64,000 bases of DNA, taken from JALZKA01 sp963717635 (GTDB lineage: Bacteria; Actinomycetota; Thermoleophilia; Solirubrobacterales; 70-9). The stretch lies in contig OY970347.1 of the NCBI GenBank assembly GCA_963717635.1, positions 186,001-250,000 of the forward strand, written 5' to 3'. Positions within the stretch are counted from its first letter, which is position 1. Every line of letters starts with the position of its first letter. A program made the translations under genes and the position numbers. The notes under the pieces are model-generated. The model saw only the letters and a program-made list of their open reading frames with translations, ran no database searches and was not told the origin of the DNA. This document shows positions 16,460 through 25,491 of the stretch, piece by piece.

Positions 16460-17578
16460 TTGCATCTCCCACGCCGACAAGCACTCCTCGTTCGCACTGC
16501 GATCCCGGCGCTCGGGCTCGCGGCGGTCGTCCTCCTGCCTGGATCGGGGGCGTCCGCCGGGGCCGATCCGCCTGGCGCACGGGACTTCGAGCAGAGGCTC
16601 CCCCACGCCCACCTGGTGCAGCATGCGCCCAACCCTCGGTCGCGATCAGCATCAGTTGGACATGGGGGGGTGACGCACCGCACCGGTGTGATCGCCGCCC
16701 CCGCTCGGTTTGACGCCGTCGGGCTTGCTCGGGAGCTGCGGCCCCTCGAGATTCGGGCTCGTGACATCGGGGGCGACTGGGGACGGTGGCTCGAGATCGC
16801 GAACGGCGACCCGGCCTGGGTTGGGGGCGCCGGCGAGCTTCAGCTTCGGACCCGCGGCTACCGGCCGCGTGGCCGGCTGCACTACGTCGACGTTCCCGCT
16901 CCCGCGGACGTCGCCGCGAGGACTCCGCCGACGCCCGATTTCGTTCCACGCAGCGCGTGGGGCGCGAACCTGGGCAGCGGCGGCTGCCCGCCCCGCGAGC
17001 CGGCCAGCTATGGCCGGGTCAAGGCGACGGTGTTCCATCACACCGTCGGCGCCAACAAGTACACGGAGGAGGAGGCGCCCGGCGTGGTGCTCGCGATCTG
17101 CCGCTACCACCGGAACGCGCTCGGCTGGAATGACATCGGCTACAACGCGCTGGTCGACCGCTACGGGAACATCTACGCCGGGCGGGCGGGCGGCTTGAAC
17201 AATGCAGTGGTCGGCGCCCAGGCGCAGGGCGTGAACGCGCAGACCAGCGGCGTCGCAGTGATGGGGACGCACACCAAGAAGGGCGTCACCAAGCAGACGT
17301 TTCGCGGCCTTGTGCGCTGGCTGGCGTGGAAGCTCGTCCAACACGGGCACACGACGGCGGGGCGGCCGCTGATGGTCTCGGCCGGCGGCCCGACGAGCCG
17401 CTACCGCGCGGGCGACGAGTTCCGGATGCCGCGGATCGCCGGCCACCGCCGCACCAATCTGACCGAGTGCCCCGGCGACGCGCTCGCCCGGCAGCGCAAG
17501 CGGCTGCTCCAGCGGGTGCAGGTCCGGATCGACCGCTACGGCAAGAAGGATCCCGGCGGCGGCATCGGCGGGCCCTAG
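16460..17578 (+). CDS. Secreted peptidoglycan-recognition / N-acetylmuramoyl-L-alanine amidase-type protein
   Basis: A 372-residue exported protein with an N-terminal signal peptide (ALGLAAVVLLPGSGASA, about residues 17-33), a beta-rich linker domain (about 70-150) and a C-terminal PGRP/amidase_2 domain (about 157-350). The zinc site is recognisable as H193/H194 (ATVFHHTVG), H329 (IAGHRRTN) and C337 (TECPGD). RYHRNALGWNDIGYN and DRYGNIYAGRAGG are typical PGRP blocks. It would cleave between N-acetylmuramic acid and L-alanine in the wall. The TTG start at 16460 has GAGCAGG about eight bases upstream. The stop overlaps the convergent methyltransferase stop in CTAG. Confidence 0.88.
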   Translation: MHLPRRQALLVRTAIPALGLAAVVLLPGSGASAGADPPGARDFEQRLPHAHLVQHAPNPRSRSASVGHGGVTHRTGVIAAPARFDAVGLARELRPLEIRARDIGGDWGRWLEIANGDPAWVGGAGELQLRTRGYRPRGRLHYVDVPAPADVAARTPPTPDFVPRSAWGANLGSGGCPPREPASYGRVKATVFHHTVGANKYTEEEAPGVVLAICRYHRNALGWNDIGYNALVDRYGNIYAGRAGGLNNAVVGAQAQGVNAQTSGVAVMGTHTKKGVTKQTFRGLVRWLAWKLVQHGHTTAGRPLMVSAGGPTSRYRAGDEFRMPRIAGHRRTNLTECPGDALARQRKRLLQRVQVRIDRYGKKDPGGGIGGP

Positions 17579-18297
17579 GCGCGACGAGCCACCGCGTAGA
17601 GGATCCCGCCGGGCTGGCGCCGAAGCTCGGCGCCGAAGCCGATCCCCTCGACCTCGAACCCTGCGGCGACCAGGGCCCGGCCGGCCTCCTCGGCCCGGTA
17701 CCACCAGTTGTACGGTCCCCGGTCGCGAAGCGCGCCCAGGTCGAACTTCCCGCGCAGGCGGAGCCGCGGCATCGACTGGATCGAGCGCTGGTCCCGGCGC
17801 AGCCGGCGCATCGCCCGCAGGTAGCCCACGTAGGCCCGCTGCGCGCGCGCAGCAAGCCGCGCCTCCAAGCAGACGAACGAGAACAGCGCCGTGCCGCCGG
17901 GGCGCAGCACCCGGGTCGCCTCACGCAGCGCGGCTCGGCGGCCGTCTTGATCGTCGATCGTGCAGATCACCTGCTGCAGATAGAGCGCCTGGCCAAAGCT
18001 GGCGTCGTCGTAGGGCAATGCGGTGGCGTCGGCGACGTCGAATCTGATCGCAGCGCTCCGATCCGCCCTGCGAGCCGCCGCGACCAGTTCTGGCGCGAAG
18101 TCGAATCCGGTCAGCTCGGTGAAGCCCAGCTCGGCCAGCGCGCGCGGGATGCGGCCGCCGCCGGTGCCGGCGTCGAGCGTCGGCTGCGCGGGGTCGAGGT
18201 GGCGCGCTACCAGCGTCCGCTCCTCCCCCTTGAGCCCCTCGGCCTCGGCCCAGTAGTCGAGCTCGACCTCGCGGAAGAAGTCGCGCTGGTCGCTCAC
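17575..18297 (-). CDS. Class I SAM-dependent methyltransferase
   Basis: A 240-residue methyltransferase with the Rossmann SAM-binding motif LDAGTGGGRIPRALAELG (motif I), the acidic FDFAPELVAAARR, DVADATALPYDDASF (motif II region) and LREATRVLRPGGTALFSFV (motif III). The C-terminal third is basic (YLRAMRRLRRDQRS). The substrate is unknown. It starts with GTG overlapping the stop of the acetyltransferase-like gene (GTGA, 18294-18297), at the downstream end of the polysaccharide gene run. A role in modifying the polymer or its precursors is therefore plausible but unproven. Confidence 0.82.
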   Translation of the reverse strand: MSDQRDFFREVELDYWAEAEGLKGEERTLVARHLDPAQPTLDAGTGGGRIPRALAELGFTELTGFDFAPELVAAARRADRSAAIRFDVADATALPYDDASFGQALYLQQVICTIDDQDGRRAALREATRVLRPGGTALFSFVCLEARLAARAQRAYVGYLRAMRRLRRDQRSIQSMPRLRLRGKFDLGALRDRGPYNWWYRAEEAGRALVAAGFEVEGIGFGAELRRQPGGILYAVARRA

Positions 18298-19346
18298 GAC
18301 GGTTCGGCCGCTCGATAGGCCGGGAAGAACGTGGCTTCGGGCGCCGCGTCCCGATGCTGCGCCCGCCAGGCCTCGACCAGGGCGTCGTAGTCCTGCTGGA
18401 GGTGGACGCGGCGGACGAGCGCGAGCGTCGCCCGCCGCGGGGAGAAGCTCGCCTTGAACCGGAAGATGCCGTCACCGGGCCGGTAGCCGCCACCCAGGAT
18501 CAGCCGGCGCTTGCCCTGCTCGCGCGCCCAGCCGATCGTCTCGTGGACGACGGCGTTCGTCGGGCGCAGCTGCTGGTGGTCGTGGTCGGCGCCGCCGAGG
18601 TAGGAATAGACGTCGTCGCCGTCATGCAGGTAGAGCGTCGCCGCGATCACCTGCCCGTCGTGCTCGGCGAGCGCGAAGCGAGCGCTGCCGGGCAGTTCCT
18701 CGAAGATCGCCTGGAAGTAGTCGCGCTCGAAGAAGTAGGCGTCGAGGGCCTCGTTGCGCTCCATCGTCGCCGTGTAGATGCGGTGGAACTCGGCGATGTC
18801 GCCGGCATCGCGCGCCGCGCGGACGCTGACGCCCTCGCGCTCGGCCCGGTTCACGTTCTTGCGGCACGCCTTCGAATACGAGTCATGCCAAAGGCGCTCC
18901 CGGTCGAGCGTCAGATCGACCCAGACGATCTCGCGGTCCGGATCGGCCCCGCCGACCAGCGCCGGCTCGGCGCTCCACGGGTGCAGATGGGCGAACTCGG
19001 CGACGACGCCCTCGGCCGCGAGCGCATCGGCGATCTGACCGGCCACGGCGTCGCGCTGCGCCTCCGAGAGCTCGCCGGCCGCCAGCGGGCCGGTGAACGG
19101 CGGCGATGCCGAGTCGCAGCGTCCCGCCCCGAGCTCGGCCGCAAACCGCAGGCCGGTCAGCGTTCGGAGCTGGAGCGGGTAGGCGACGCGGGCGCCGTCT
19201 ACCTCCACGACCAGCAGCCGCTGCTCGCCCTGACCTGCGCGCTCCTGGACGCGCGCGAAGCCGAGGCTGCCATAGGCGCTTCGCTGCGCGGGCAGGGCGG
19301 CGCTCCAGGCCTCCGCGTCCGACGTCGCCAGCAGCCGCACGCTCAT
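18294..19346 (-). CDS. GNAT/FemAB-like acyltransferase (Acetyltransf_6 type)
   Basis: A 350-residue protein related to the FemAB-like, double-GNAT acyltransferases found in exopolysaccharide loci. The central segment SYSKACRKNVNRAEREGV and the C-terminal GNAT half are typical. That half contains FHRIYTATMERNEA, FALAEHDGQVIAATLYLH, YSYLGGAD and FRFKASFSP. Such proteins transfer acyl or aminoacyl groups to sugars or wall precursors. The ATG at 19346 overlaps the stop of the priming transferase (ATGA), so the genes are co-translated; the upstream extension of the frame lies inside that gene and is rejected. Confidence 0.8.
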   Translation of the reverse strand: MSVRLLATSDAEAWSAALPAQRSAYGSLGFARVQERAGQGEQRLLVVEVDGARVAYPLQLRTLTGLRFAAELGAGRCDSASPPFTGPLAAGELSEAQRDAVAGQIADALAAEGVVAEFAHLHPWSAEPALVGGADPDREIVWVDLTLDRERLWHDSYSKACRKNVNRAEREGVSVRAARDAGDIAEFHRIYTATMERNEALDAYFFERDYFQAIFEELPGSARFALAEHDGQVIAATLYLHDGDDVYSYLGGADHDHQQLRPTNAVVHETIGWAREQGKRRLILGGGYRPGDGIFRFKASFSPRRATLALVRRVHLQQDYDALVEAWRAQHRDAAPEATFFPAYRAAEPS

Positions 19347-19924
19347 GCTTCGTAGAGCCCCCGGCCGGTGACCAGCAGGACCACAGTGCGACCGATGATC
19401 CGCGCGTCGAGCCGGGGGCTGCGGTTGTCCACGTACCAGACGTCCAGCTCGATCCGCTCCTCCCACGGCAGCTCGGCGCGGCCGTTCACCTGCGCCCAGC
19501 CGGTGAGGCCGGGCTTCACCTCGAGACGCCGGCTCTGAGCGGGCGTGTATTCGGCCACCTGCTCGGCGATCGTCGGCCGGGGCCCGACGATCGACATCTC
19601 GCCGCGCATCACGTTGAACAGGTTCGGCAGCTCGTCCAGCGAGGTCTTGCGCAGGAACGCTCCGACGCGGGTGATGCGGGGGTCGTCCGCGGCGAGCGGA
19701 TCCCAGACGCCGCCGAGCGGCGCGCCATGGGCCATCGTGCGGAGCTTCCAGATCTCGAACATCGCGCCGTCGAGCCCGACCCGCTGCTGGCGGTAGAACA
19801 CCGAGCCCCGCGAATCGAGCCTGATCGCGATCGCGGCGATCAGCAGGACCGGCGAGCCGACCAGCAGCCCAAGCGAGGCGAGCACGATGTCGAGCGCACG
19901 CGGCAATCCCCGGCGGCGGCTCAT
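19343..19924 (-). CDS. Priming sugar-phosphate transferase (bacterial sugar transferase family)
   Basis: A 193-residue undecaprenyl-phosphate glycosyl-1-phosphate transferase of the short, single-domain type (WcaJ/PglC-like C-terminal domain). One N-terminal hydrophobic hairpin (about 10-33, DIVLASLGLLVGSPVLLIAA) precedes the catalytic core with FYRQQRVGLDG, IWKLRTM, the key DELPNLFNV / SIVGPRP block and KPGLTGWAQVNGR. It attaches the first sugar phosphate to undecaprenyl phosphate at the inner face of the membrane and so starts polymer synthesis. The start ATG at 19924 overlaps the GT2 stop. Confidence 0.92.
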   Translation of the reverse strand: MSRRRGLPRALDIVLASLGLLVGSPVLLIAAIAIRLDSRGSVFYRQQRVGLDGAMFEIWKLRTMAHGAPLGGVWDPLAADDPRITRVGAFLRKTSLDELPNLFNVMRGEMSIVGPRPTIAEQVAEYTPAQSRRLEVKPGLTGWAQVNGRAELPWEERIELDVWYVDNRSPRLDARIIGRTVVLLVTGRGLYEA

Positions 19925-21054
19925 CGCGTGCCCTCCACCGGTTCCCAGGTCGTCGCCGGGCCGGAGCGGATGCGGTCGATCAGCCCGGCTGCGATCGAGG
20001 CGGTCACCGACACGTAGTAGGCGGCGATCCGCAGCGGCCAGGCGGGGACCACGCGGCCGAGCGCTGCGGCGGCGAGCAGGGCAAGCTGCAGGGCCAGAGT
20101 GACGACGTAGACCGTCCCCTCCCCGACCAGGGCGAGGTTCGCCCCCAGCGCGATCAGGTGCAGGAACGGCGACGCGTAGCGGAGGCCGCGGTGGGAGAGC
20201 ATCTCGTACGCGAACAGCGGGCCGTAGCCGCGGGGCGAGAGCATCCCGTCGTTGAGGAGGACGCCCCAGGTGCGGTTCATCATCCGCCGTTTGCGCTCCC
20301 ACTCGCCGCTCATCGTCGGCGCCATCAGCTCTTCCGCCTCGGCCTCGGGCTCGTAGACGGCGCGCAGGCCGCTCCGCACCATCAGATACGGCAGGCAGAG
20401 GTCGTGGCCGCGGTCAGAGGACATCTCCACATAGGCCTCGGGGCGGACCGCGTAGATCGCGCCGTTGCCGGCGGTGACGCTCGCCAGGCGGGACTCCAGG
20501 CCGCGAACCGCCATCTCGTAGCGCCAGTACGCCCCCTCCTGGTTCTGGCCGTGGGCGTCGGTGAAACGTACCTGGCCGCAGACATAGCCGACCCTCTCCT
20601 CCGCGAAGCGCGCGACCAGCCGGCGCAGGGCGTCGGGGCGCCAGAACGAGTTCGCGTCGGAGAAGGCCAGCACCTGGCCGACGGCGCGCCCGACCGCCGC
20701 GTTCTGGGCCTCGACCTTGCCGCGGCGCGATAGGTCCAGCACCTGGTCGGCCCCCGCCGCCTCGGCGAGCTCGACCGTACGGTCCTCGGACCCGTCGGAC
20801 GCGACGATCACCTCGAGTAGGTCGCGCGGGTAGTCGGTCTCAAGCGCGTTTTGGACCCGCCGTTCGATCACGCCGGCCTCGTCGTGGGCCGCCACGATCA
20901 GCGACACGAACGGCAGCTCGCCGGAGGCGAGACCGGGGGCCGCGTCGTCGGCGCCGCGCAGGCGCGCGAGCATCGCCAGCGACAGCGGGTAGGTCACGTG
21001 CGTGTGCACGAGCAGGCCAACACAGACCCAGAAGACGATTTCGACGACCGGCAT
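19921..21054 (-). CDS. Membrane-bound family 2 glycosyltransferase
   Basis: A 377-residue GT2 enzyme. One N-terminal membrane helix (VEIVFWVCVGLLVHTHVTYPL) leads into a GT-A domain. VSLIVAAHDEAGVI and VASDGSEDRT bind the nucleotide sugar, FSDANSFW is in the DxD position, and QNQEGAYWRYE lies near the acceptor site. The last 110 residues have two or three membrane helices. It extends the lipid-linked saccharide in the cytoplasm. The ATG at 21054 is chosen because the frame upstream runs into the next gene. It sits seven bases after the GT4 gene and overlaps the priming transferase. Confidence 0.87.
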   Translation of the reverse strand: MPVVEIVFWVCVGLLVHTHVTYPLSLAMLARLRGADDAAPGLASGELPFVSLIVAAHDEAGVIERRVQNALETDYPRDLLEVIVASDGSEDRTVELAEAAGADQVLDLSRRGKVEAQNAAVGRAVGQVLAFSDANSFWRPDALRRLVARFAEERVGYVCGQVRFTDAHGQNQEGAYWRYEMAVRGLESRLASVTAGNGAIYAVRPEAYVEMSSDRGHDLCLPYLMVRSGLRAVYEPEAEAEELMAPTMSGEWERKRRMMNRTWGVLLNDGMLSPRGYGPLFAYEMLSHRGLRYASPFLHLIALGANLALVGEGTVYVVTLALQLALLAAAALGRVVPAWPLRIAAYYVSVTASIAAGLIDRIRSGPATTWEPVEGTR

Positions 21055-21061
21055 CGTCCGA

Positions 21062-22189
21062 CTATCTAAGCCGTCCGTAGAGATCAAGTGTCTGCCGGGC
21101 GACGCCGTCCCACGAGTACGGGCCCTGCGCCGCGGCCAGCGCGGCCGCTCCCAGTCGCTCGCGCTCGCCGTCGTCGCCAAGCAGCTCGCCGAGGGCGGCG
21201 GCGAGCGCTGCCGGGTCGCCCGGCGGCACCAGGCGCAGGGCGGGCGTCCCCTCGCCGCCCGCGTCCGCGACCTCCGGGAATCCGCCCACGGCGCTGGCGA
21301 CGATCGGCTTTCCGAACGCGAGAGCCGTGTAGAGGACGCCCGACTGCTCCGCGTCCCGGTAGGGCAGCGCGACCACATCGGCGCGGCGCATGATCGCCGG
21401 CACCTGACTGTCGGGCACGAACCGGGTGACGAACCGGACGCGCCCGGGCGCAGCGGCGGCGAGCCGCTCCAGCTCGGCCATGTCGACGCCCAGCGGGCGG
21501 CCCACGACCCAGAGCTCGGCGCCGTCGATCTCGGCGAACGCCCGCAGCAGGACGTCGACTCCCTTGTAGGGCCGGACAAGCCCGAAGCAAAGGACCACCG
21601 GGGCCTCCGCCCCCTCGAGCTCGGCCGGGAGGGGGTCCTCCGCGGGCAACCGGGTCAGGTAGTCGAACGCGCCGTGCGGAATCACGTGGACCCGGTCGGG
21701 CGCAACCGCACCGCTTGCGCGCAGGCGCTCGGCGCCGAACTCCGTGAGCGCGACGACCGCGTCCATCCGCCCCAGGGCGCGGTCGCCACGCGGGCCGCCG
21801 TCGGTCGCCCGCAGGAACCCGTGCGTGGTCATCACCAGCGCCGGTCCGCGCGGCAGCAGATGGGCGTCGACGGCGGGCGCCGTCAGCCATTGGTAGTGGA
21901 CGACGTCCGCAGCGGCCGCGGCGCGCCGGTGGCGCAGCATCCCCGGCAGGTGCTCGGCTGCGCCCAGCGCCCGCCGGCCGAACGAGTTGCTTGCGAGGTG
22001 CGACGACCGGCGGTAGAACGGCTCGCTGACCTGATAGCCCGCGGGCCGCGGTACCGGACCGTGCACGAAGTGCGACGTGACCAGCTCGACCTGCGCTCCG
22101 GCGCGCGCAAGCGCGGCCGCCAGCGAGCGGTCATATGGTGGGGTCTGCGCCGACGGATCGACGATTTGCACCCGCATCGAATCGGCCAT
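21062..22189 (-). CDS. GT4-family glycosyltransferase
   Basis: A 375-residue GT-B glycosyltransferase. The N-terminal Rossmann half has QTPPYDRSLAAALARAG and VVHYQWL. The C-terminal GT4 half has VVLCFGLVRPYKGVDVLLRAF and MRRADVVALPYRDAEQSGVLYTALAFG, including the E-x7-E-like donor site, then PIVASAVGGFPE. The first step of the operon probably begins here, since the gene is divergent from the GT2 at 22208 with only 18 bases between starts. I chose the ATG at 22189 with GGAG eleven bases upstream; ATG 22177 is an alternative. Confidence 0.87.
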   Translation of the reverse strand: MADSMRVQIVDPSAQTPPYDRSLAAALARAGAQVELVTSHFVHGPVPRPAGYQVSEPFYRRSSHLASNSFGRRALGAAEHLPGMLRHRRAAAAADVVHYQWLTAPAVDAHLLPRGPALVMTTHGFLRATDGGPRGDRALGRMDAVVALTEFGAERLRASGAVAPDRVHVIPHGAFDYLTRLPAEDPLPAELEGAEAPVVLCFGLVRPYKGVDVLLRAFAEIDGAELWVVGRPLGVDMAELERLAAAAPGRVRFVTRFVPDSQVPAIMRRADVVALPYRDAEQSGVLYTALAFGKPIVASAVGGFPEVADAGGEGTPALRLVPPGDPAALAAALGELLGDDGERERLGAAALAAAQGPYSWDGVARQTLDLYGRLR

Positions 22190-22207
22190 CAGGCAGGATT
22201 CTCCCCG

Positions 22208-23182
22208 GTGGACCTCTCCCTCTGCATCGTCAACACCAACGGACGCGAGCATCTGCTGCGCTGCCTGGCCGCAATCCGGGCCAATCTGCCCGAGGGCGGA
22301 TCGACCCAGGTGCTGCTGCTGGACAACGCCTCCGACGACGGCTCGGTGGCCGCCGCGCGGAGCTGGAACGACGGGTCCGCCGGGTTGGGAGACGCGCTGC
22401 GAGTGGTCGTCAACGAGCGCCGCCTGGGCAAGGCGGAGAACGACACCCGCCTCTTACGGGAGGCGGGCGGCGAGCTCTGCCTGCTGCTGAACGAGGACTC
22501 GGAGCTGCGCCCAGGGGCGATCGAGGCGTTGGTCGTCGCGCTCGCGGCCAACCCTCGCGCGGCCGCGGCCGGCGCCCAGCTCTTGGCGCCCGATGGTTCG
22601 CGCTCGGCCTGCGCGTGGCGGCTGCCCGGCGTGGGGACCGCTCTGGCCCAGGCGCTGTTCCTCCATCGCCTGCTGGTCACCCAGAGCGGTCGTGGCCCGG
22701 ACGTGCGGGAGGTCGGGTGGGTGCAATCGTCGGCGATGCTCGTACGCCGTTCCGCCGCCGAGCAGGTCGGCTACCTCGACCCGGCCTTCTTCGTCTACTC
22801 CGACGAGACGGACATCTGCAAACGGCTTGCGGACGCCGGCTGGTCGATCCTCCATGTGCCGGACGCCCTCGCCATCCATCACGAGCAGCTCACCTTCGAC
22901 CGTTCCGCCGGCCAGCCGCGGGTCGTGGAGTTTCACCGCAACCGCGACCTCTACATCCGCAAGCACCACGGGGCCGCGGCGGCGCTGGTGGTGCGCCTGC
23001 TGACGGCGTGGAGCTACGCCGTGCGGACCGTCGTCGCCGCCGTCGTCCCGGGTCAGTCGCCGGGCTGGTACTGGTTGCACGCCCGCAAGGCCCTGCGCCC
23101 GACCGGTCCCGGCATCCGGGAGGCCGCTGAGGAGCACAACCGGCGCCTCGACCGCATCGCGGCCGAGGGGAGCGCGGCTTGA
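22208..23182 (+). CDS. Family 2 glycosyltransferase (rhamnosyl-transferase-like)
   Basis: A 324-residue GT2 enzyme of the WbbL/rhamnosyltransferase type. It has DLSLCIVNTNGREHL, LLLDNASDDGS and LLLNEDSEL (DxD equivalent). The signature of this branch is VGWVQSSAMLVRRSA, followed by DPAFFVYSDETDICKRL. The C-terminal half ends in a short hydrophobic segment (LVVRLLTAWSYAVRTVVAAVV) and a basic tail. The GTG start at 22208 has AGGA about ten bases upstream; the longer frame from 21002 is antisense to other genes. Its TGA overlaps the TTG of the next gene. Confidence 0.87.
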   Translation: MDLSLCIVNTNGREHLLRCLAAIRANLPEGGSTQVLLLDNASDDGSVAAARSWNDGSAGLGDALRVVVNERRLGKAENDTRLLREAGGELCLLLNEDSELRPGAIEALVVALAANPRAAAAGAQLLAPDGSRSACAWRLPGVGTALAQALFLHRLLVTQSGRGPDVREVGWVQSSAMLVRRSAAEQVGYLDPAFFVYSDETDICKRLADAGWSILHVPDALAIHHEQLTFDRSAGQPRVVEFHRNRDLYIRKHHGAAAALVVRLLTAWSYAVRTVVAAVVPGQSPGWYWLHARKALRPTGPGIREAAEEHNRRLDRIAAEGSAA

Positions 23183-23976
23183 GCCCGTCGTCCGAGGTCC
23201 TGGCGGCGTTCGAGCTGGAGCGGATGCTCTATCGCGCCTCGGCGACCCGTTTCGAGCGCACGCCCAGCGGGTTCGTCTGCGCCAACGCGGACCTGCCGAT
23301 GGTCTGGGACGCGTCGCGAGTCCAGGTCGAGCCGGACTGCGAGCCGCCCACCGCAGACGCGCTGCGCGAGCTGGCCGAGCTGCCGTCGAGGTGGCATCCA
23401 GAGCTGCGGCACCGGGAGGCCCTGTTGGCGCACAGCGGCGCGGGCCGCGAGCTCGCCTACTCGCTCGCCCGCGACGGCTGGCAGGTCTCCGAGCGCTGGC
23501 TGATGATCTGCCGCGGGCCCGTGCCGGTCCCCCCGGCGGGCACGCGACAACTCTCCGGGGCGGCCCTGCGCCGGCTCAAGGGCCGACTGGGAGTCGAGCA
23601 AGGCTTGCCGCCGGCGAGCATCGAGCAGTTCGACCGCTACGACGACCTGCGCGCCCAGGCCGCGGCGCGGCTGGCGTTCGCGGGGTTCGACGGCGATACG
23701 CCGTTGGCGCTCGCCGACATGTACCTTCGCGGCGACATCGCGGTGATCGAGGACGTCGCCACTCTGAAGCGAGCGCGCGGGCGCGGCCACGCCAAGGCCG
23801 CGGTCCTGGGAGCCACGACCCAGGCCCTTCGCGTCAGCGCGCGTGCCGTCTTCCTCTACGCGGCGCCGGAGATCGCCCGGGGGTTCTACGAGCCGCTGGG
23901 ATTCGAGCAGATCGGTCGCGCCTGGGAGTGCCAGCTCCACCCCCCGGGCGAGCGGGTGGACCCGGGCATCCGTTAG
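23179..23976 (+). CDS. GNAT-family N-acetyltransferase
   Basis: A 265-residue protein whose C-terminal half is a GNAT domain: VIEDVATLKRARGRGHAKAAV holds the acetyl-CoA pyrophosphate loop (R/Q-x-x-G-x-G/A), and EIARGFYEPLGFEQIG is the usual last strand. The N-terminal half is unrelated to anything I recognise. It starts with TTG overlapping the stop of the upstream glycosyltransferase (TTGA), so it may acetylate a precursor of the polymer or be a translational partner only. Its stop shares TTAG with the convergent flippase gene. Confidence 0.75.
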   Translation: MSPSSEVLAAFELERMLYRASATRFERTPSGFVCANADLPMVWDASRVQVEPDCEPPTADALRELAELPSRWHPELRHREALLAHSGAGRELAYSLARDGWQVSERWLMICRGPVPVPPAGTRQLSGAALRRLKGRLGVEQGLPPASIEQFDRYDDLRAQAAARLAFAGFDGDTPLALADMYLRGDIAVIEDVATLKRARGRGHAKAAVLGATTQALRVSARAVFLYAAPEIARGFYEPLGFEQIGRAWECQLHPPGERVDPGIR

Positions 23977-25487
23977 GCCCCGCCCCGGTCCGAGTCCCGC
24001 TGCGCCTGCTCGATCGCGTCGAGGTCGCGGTCGTCCCGGCGCCCGGATCGGACCCGGTCGAACAGGACCCCCAGCCGCTCCCGCTCCTCCGAGCTGAGGA
24101 ACCGCAGGACGAACAGCGCAGCTGGATATGCCGCGCACAGCCCCACTGTCAGCACCAGCGCCCCGAGCCCTTCCTGTGCCACCGCCAGCTCGCCCGCGGC
24201 GATCAGCCCGGCCGCGAGCCCTACCGCGAGCGCAAGCCGTCGCCACTCATACGGCACGAAGAAGAGCCGCCGCGTGATCGCATGCATCAGCACCACCACC
24301 ACGGCGTATGAGACGACCAGCGCAACCCCGGCGCCGATGATGCCGTGATCCGGGACGAGCAGCAGGTTCAGGCCGATGTTGACCACGACCGCGACCGCGG
24401 TCGCGGGGAATGACAGCTCGGTGCGCCCCGTGCGTCCGAGGATCACGACCAGCACCAGATAGAGCGCGTACAGCGCCGTGCCCGCCGCCAGCGGGCCGAC
24501 CGCCTCGTGCGCCTCGATGTAGCGCTCGTCGACCAGCGCATCCACCAACCAGGGCGCGAGCAGCCAGAGTCCGAGCACGGCGAAGGCGCAGATCGCGACG
24601 AACCAGGTGACGATCAGGGCGTAGGAGCTCCGCGCCTCGTCGTCGTCCTGGATCGAATAGGCAAGCGGCGGCCAGGCCAGGTGGAAGCCGCGGACCAGGA
24701 CCTGCATCCCGTTTGCGAACTTGACCGCGATCGCGTAGAGGCCGACCGCTGCGGCGCCGGCCAGGCGCAGGATGATCAGGCGGTCGATCCAGTTGAGCGA
24801 ATAGAGCGTCAGCTCGGCCGGCATCGTCGGCAGCCCGAACCGCACCATCCGCCGCAGCAGCCCTCGATCAACCGTGAACCCGAGCCGGCGGCGCTCCACC
24901 CAGAGTCGTCCCAGCAGGAACAGGACCCCGGTGCCGAAGTTGCCGAGCAGGATCGCGGACGCGCCCAGATCGGTGCCGACGACGAGCGCGACGGTGATCG
25001 GGATCGTGACCACCACCGCGGCGACCGTGAACGTGAAGTACGCGCGAGCCCGCTCGTCCAGGCGCAGCAACGTCAGCGCGTACTCCCAGAGCGTGAGCTG
25101 CCAGAGACCGAGGATCGTCAGCCGCATCAATCCGGGCTCGGAGCGACCGTCCAGCAGGAGCTCCGACAACGGCCCGGCGAGCGGCACGGCGAACACCGCC
25201 AGCAGCGTGGTCGTCCAAAACAGCGACGCGAACCCGGTTCGGACGACCGCCTCCGGGCGCTCGTCGGCCAGGTAGTAAAAGCGCAGGATCGCCTCGATCA
25301 CTCCGAGGCGGACGACGATCGAGGCGGCGACCAGCGTGGCGATCATGATCTCGACGTCGCCGTACTCCGCCGGGCTCAGGTAGGCCGTGTAGATCGGCAG
25401 CAGGACCAGCGCGATCAGCTTCGAGAGGACGCTCGCGGCCGTGTACGCGGCCCCCGTGGTAGCCAGCCGTCGCAGATGCTCGAACAT
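23973..25487 (-). CDS. Polysaccharide flippase (Wzx/MATE-like, MOP superfamily)
   Basis: A 504-residue polytopic protein with about 12-14 membrane helices, starting LRRLATTGAAYTAASVLSKLIALVLLP, the typical N-terminus of Wzx-type lipid-linked oligosaccharide flippases. YTAYLSPAEYGDVEI and FGLPTMPAELTLYSLNWIDRLII are family blocks. The last 40 residues are charged and cytoplasmic. It would move undecaprenyl-linked repeat units across the membrane. The ATG at 25487 lies four bases before the end of the ligase/polymerase gene, so the two are one operon. Confidence 0.9.
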   Translation of the reverse strand: MFEHLRRLATTGAAYTAASVLSKLIALVLLPIYTAYLSPAEYGDVEIMIATLVAASIVVRLGVIEAILRFYYLADERPEAVVRTGFASLFWTTTLLAVFAVPLAGPLSELLLDGRSEPGLMRLTILGLWQLTLWEYALTLLRLDERARAYFTFTVAAVVVTIPITVALVVGTDLGASAILLGNFGTGVLFLLGRLWVERRRLGFTVDRGLLRRMVRFGLPTMPAELTLYSLNWIDRLIILRLAGAAAVGLYAIAVKFANGMQVLVRGFHLAWPPLAYSIQDDDEARSSYALIVTWFVAICAFAVLGLWLLAPWLVDALVDERYIEAHEAVGPLAAGTALYALYLVLVVILGRTGRTELSFPATAVAVVVNIGLNLLLVPDHGIIGAGVALVVSYAVVVVLMHAITRRLFFVPYEWRRLALAVGLAAGLIAAGELAVAQEGLGALVLTVGLCAAYPAALFVLRFLSSEERERLGVLFDRVRSGRRDDRDLDAIEQAQRDSDRGGA

Positions 25488-25491
25488 CAGG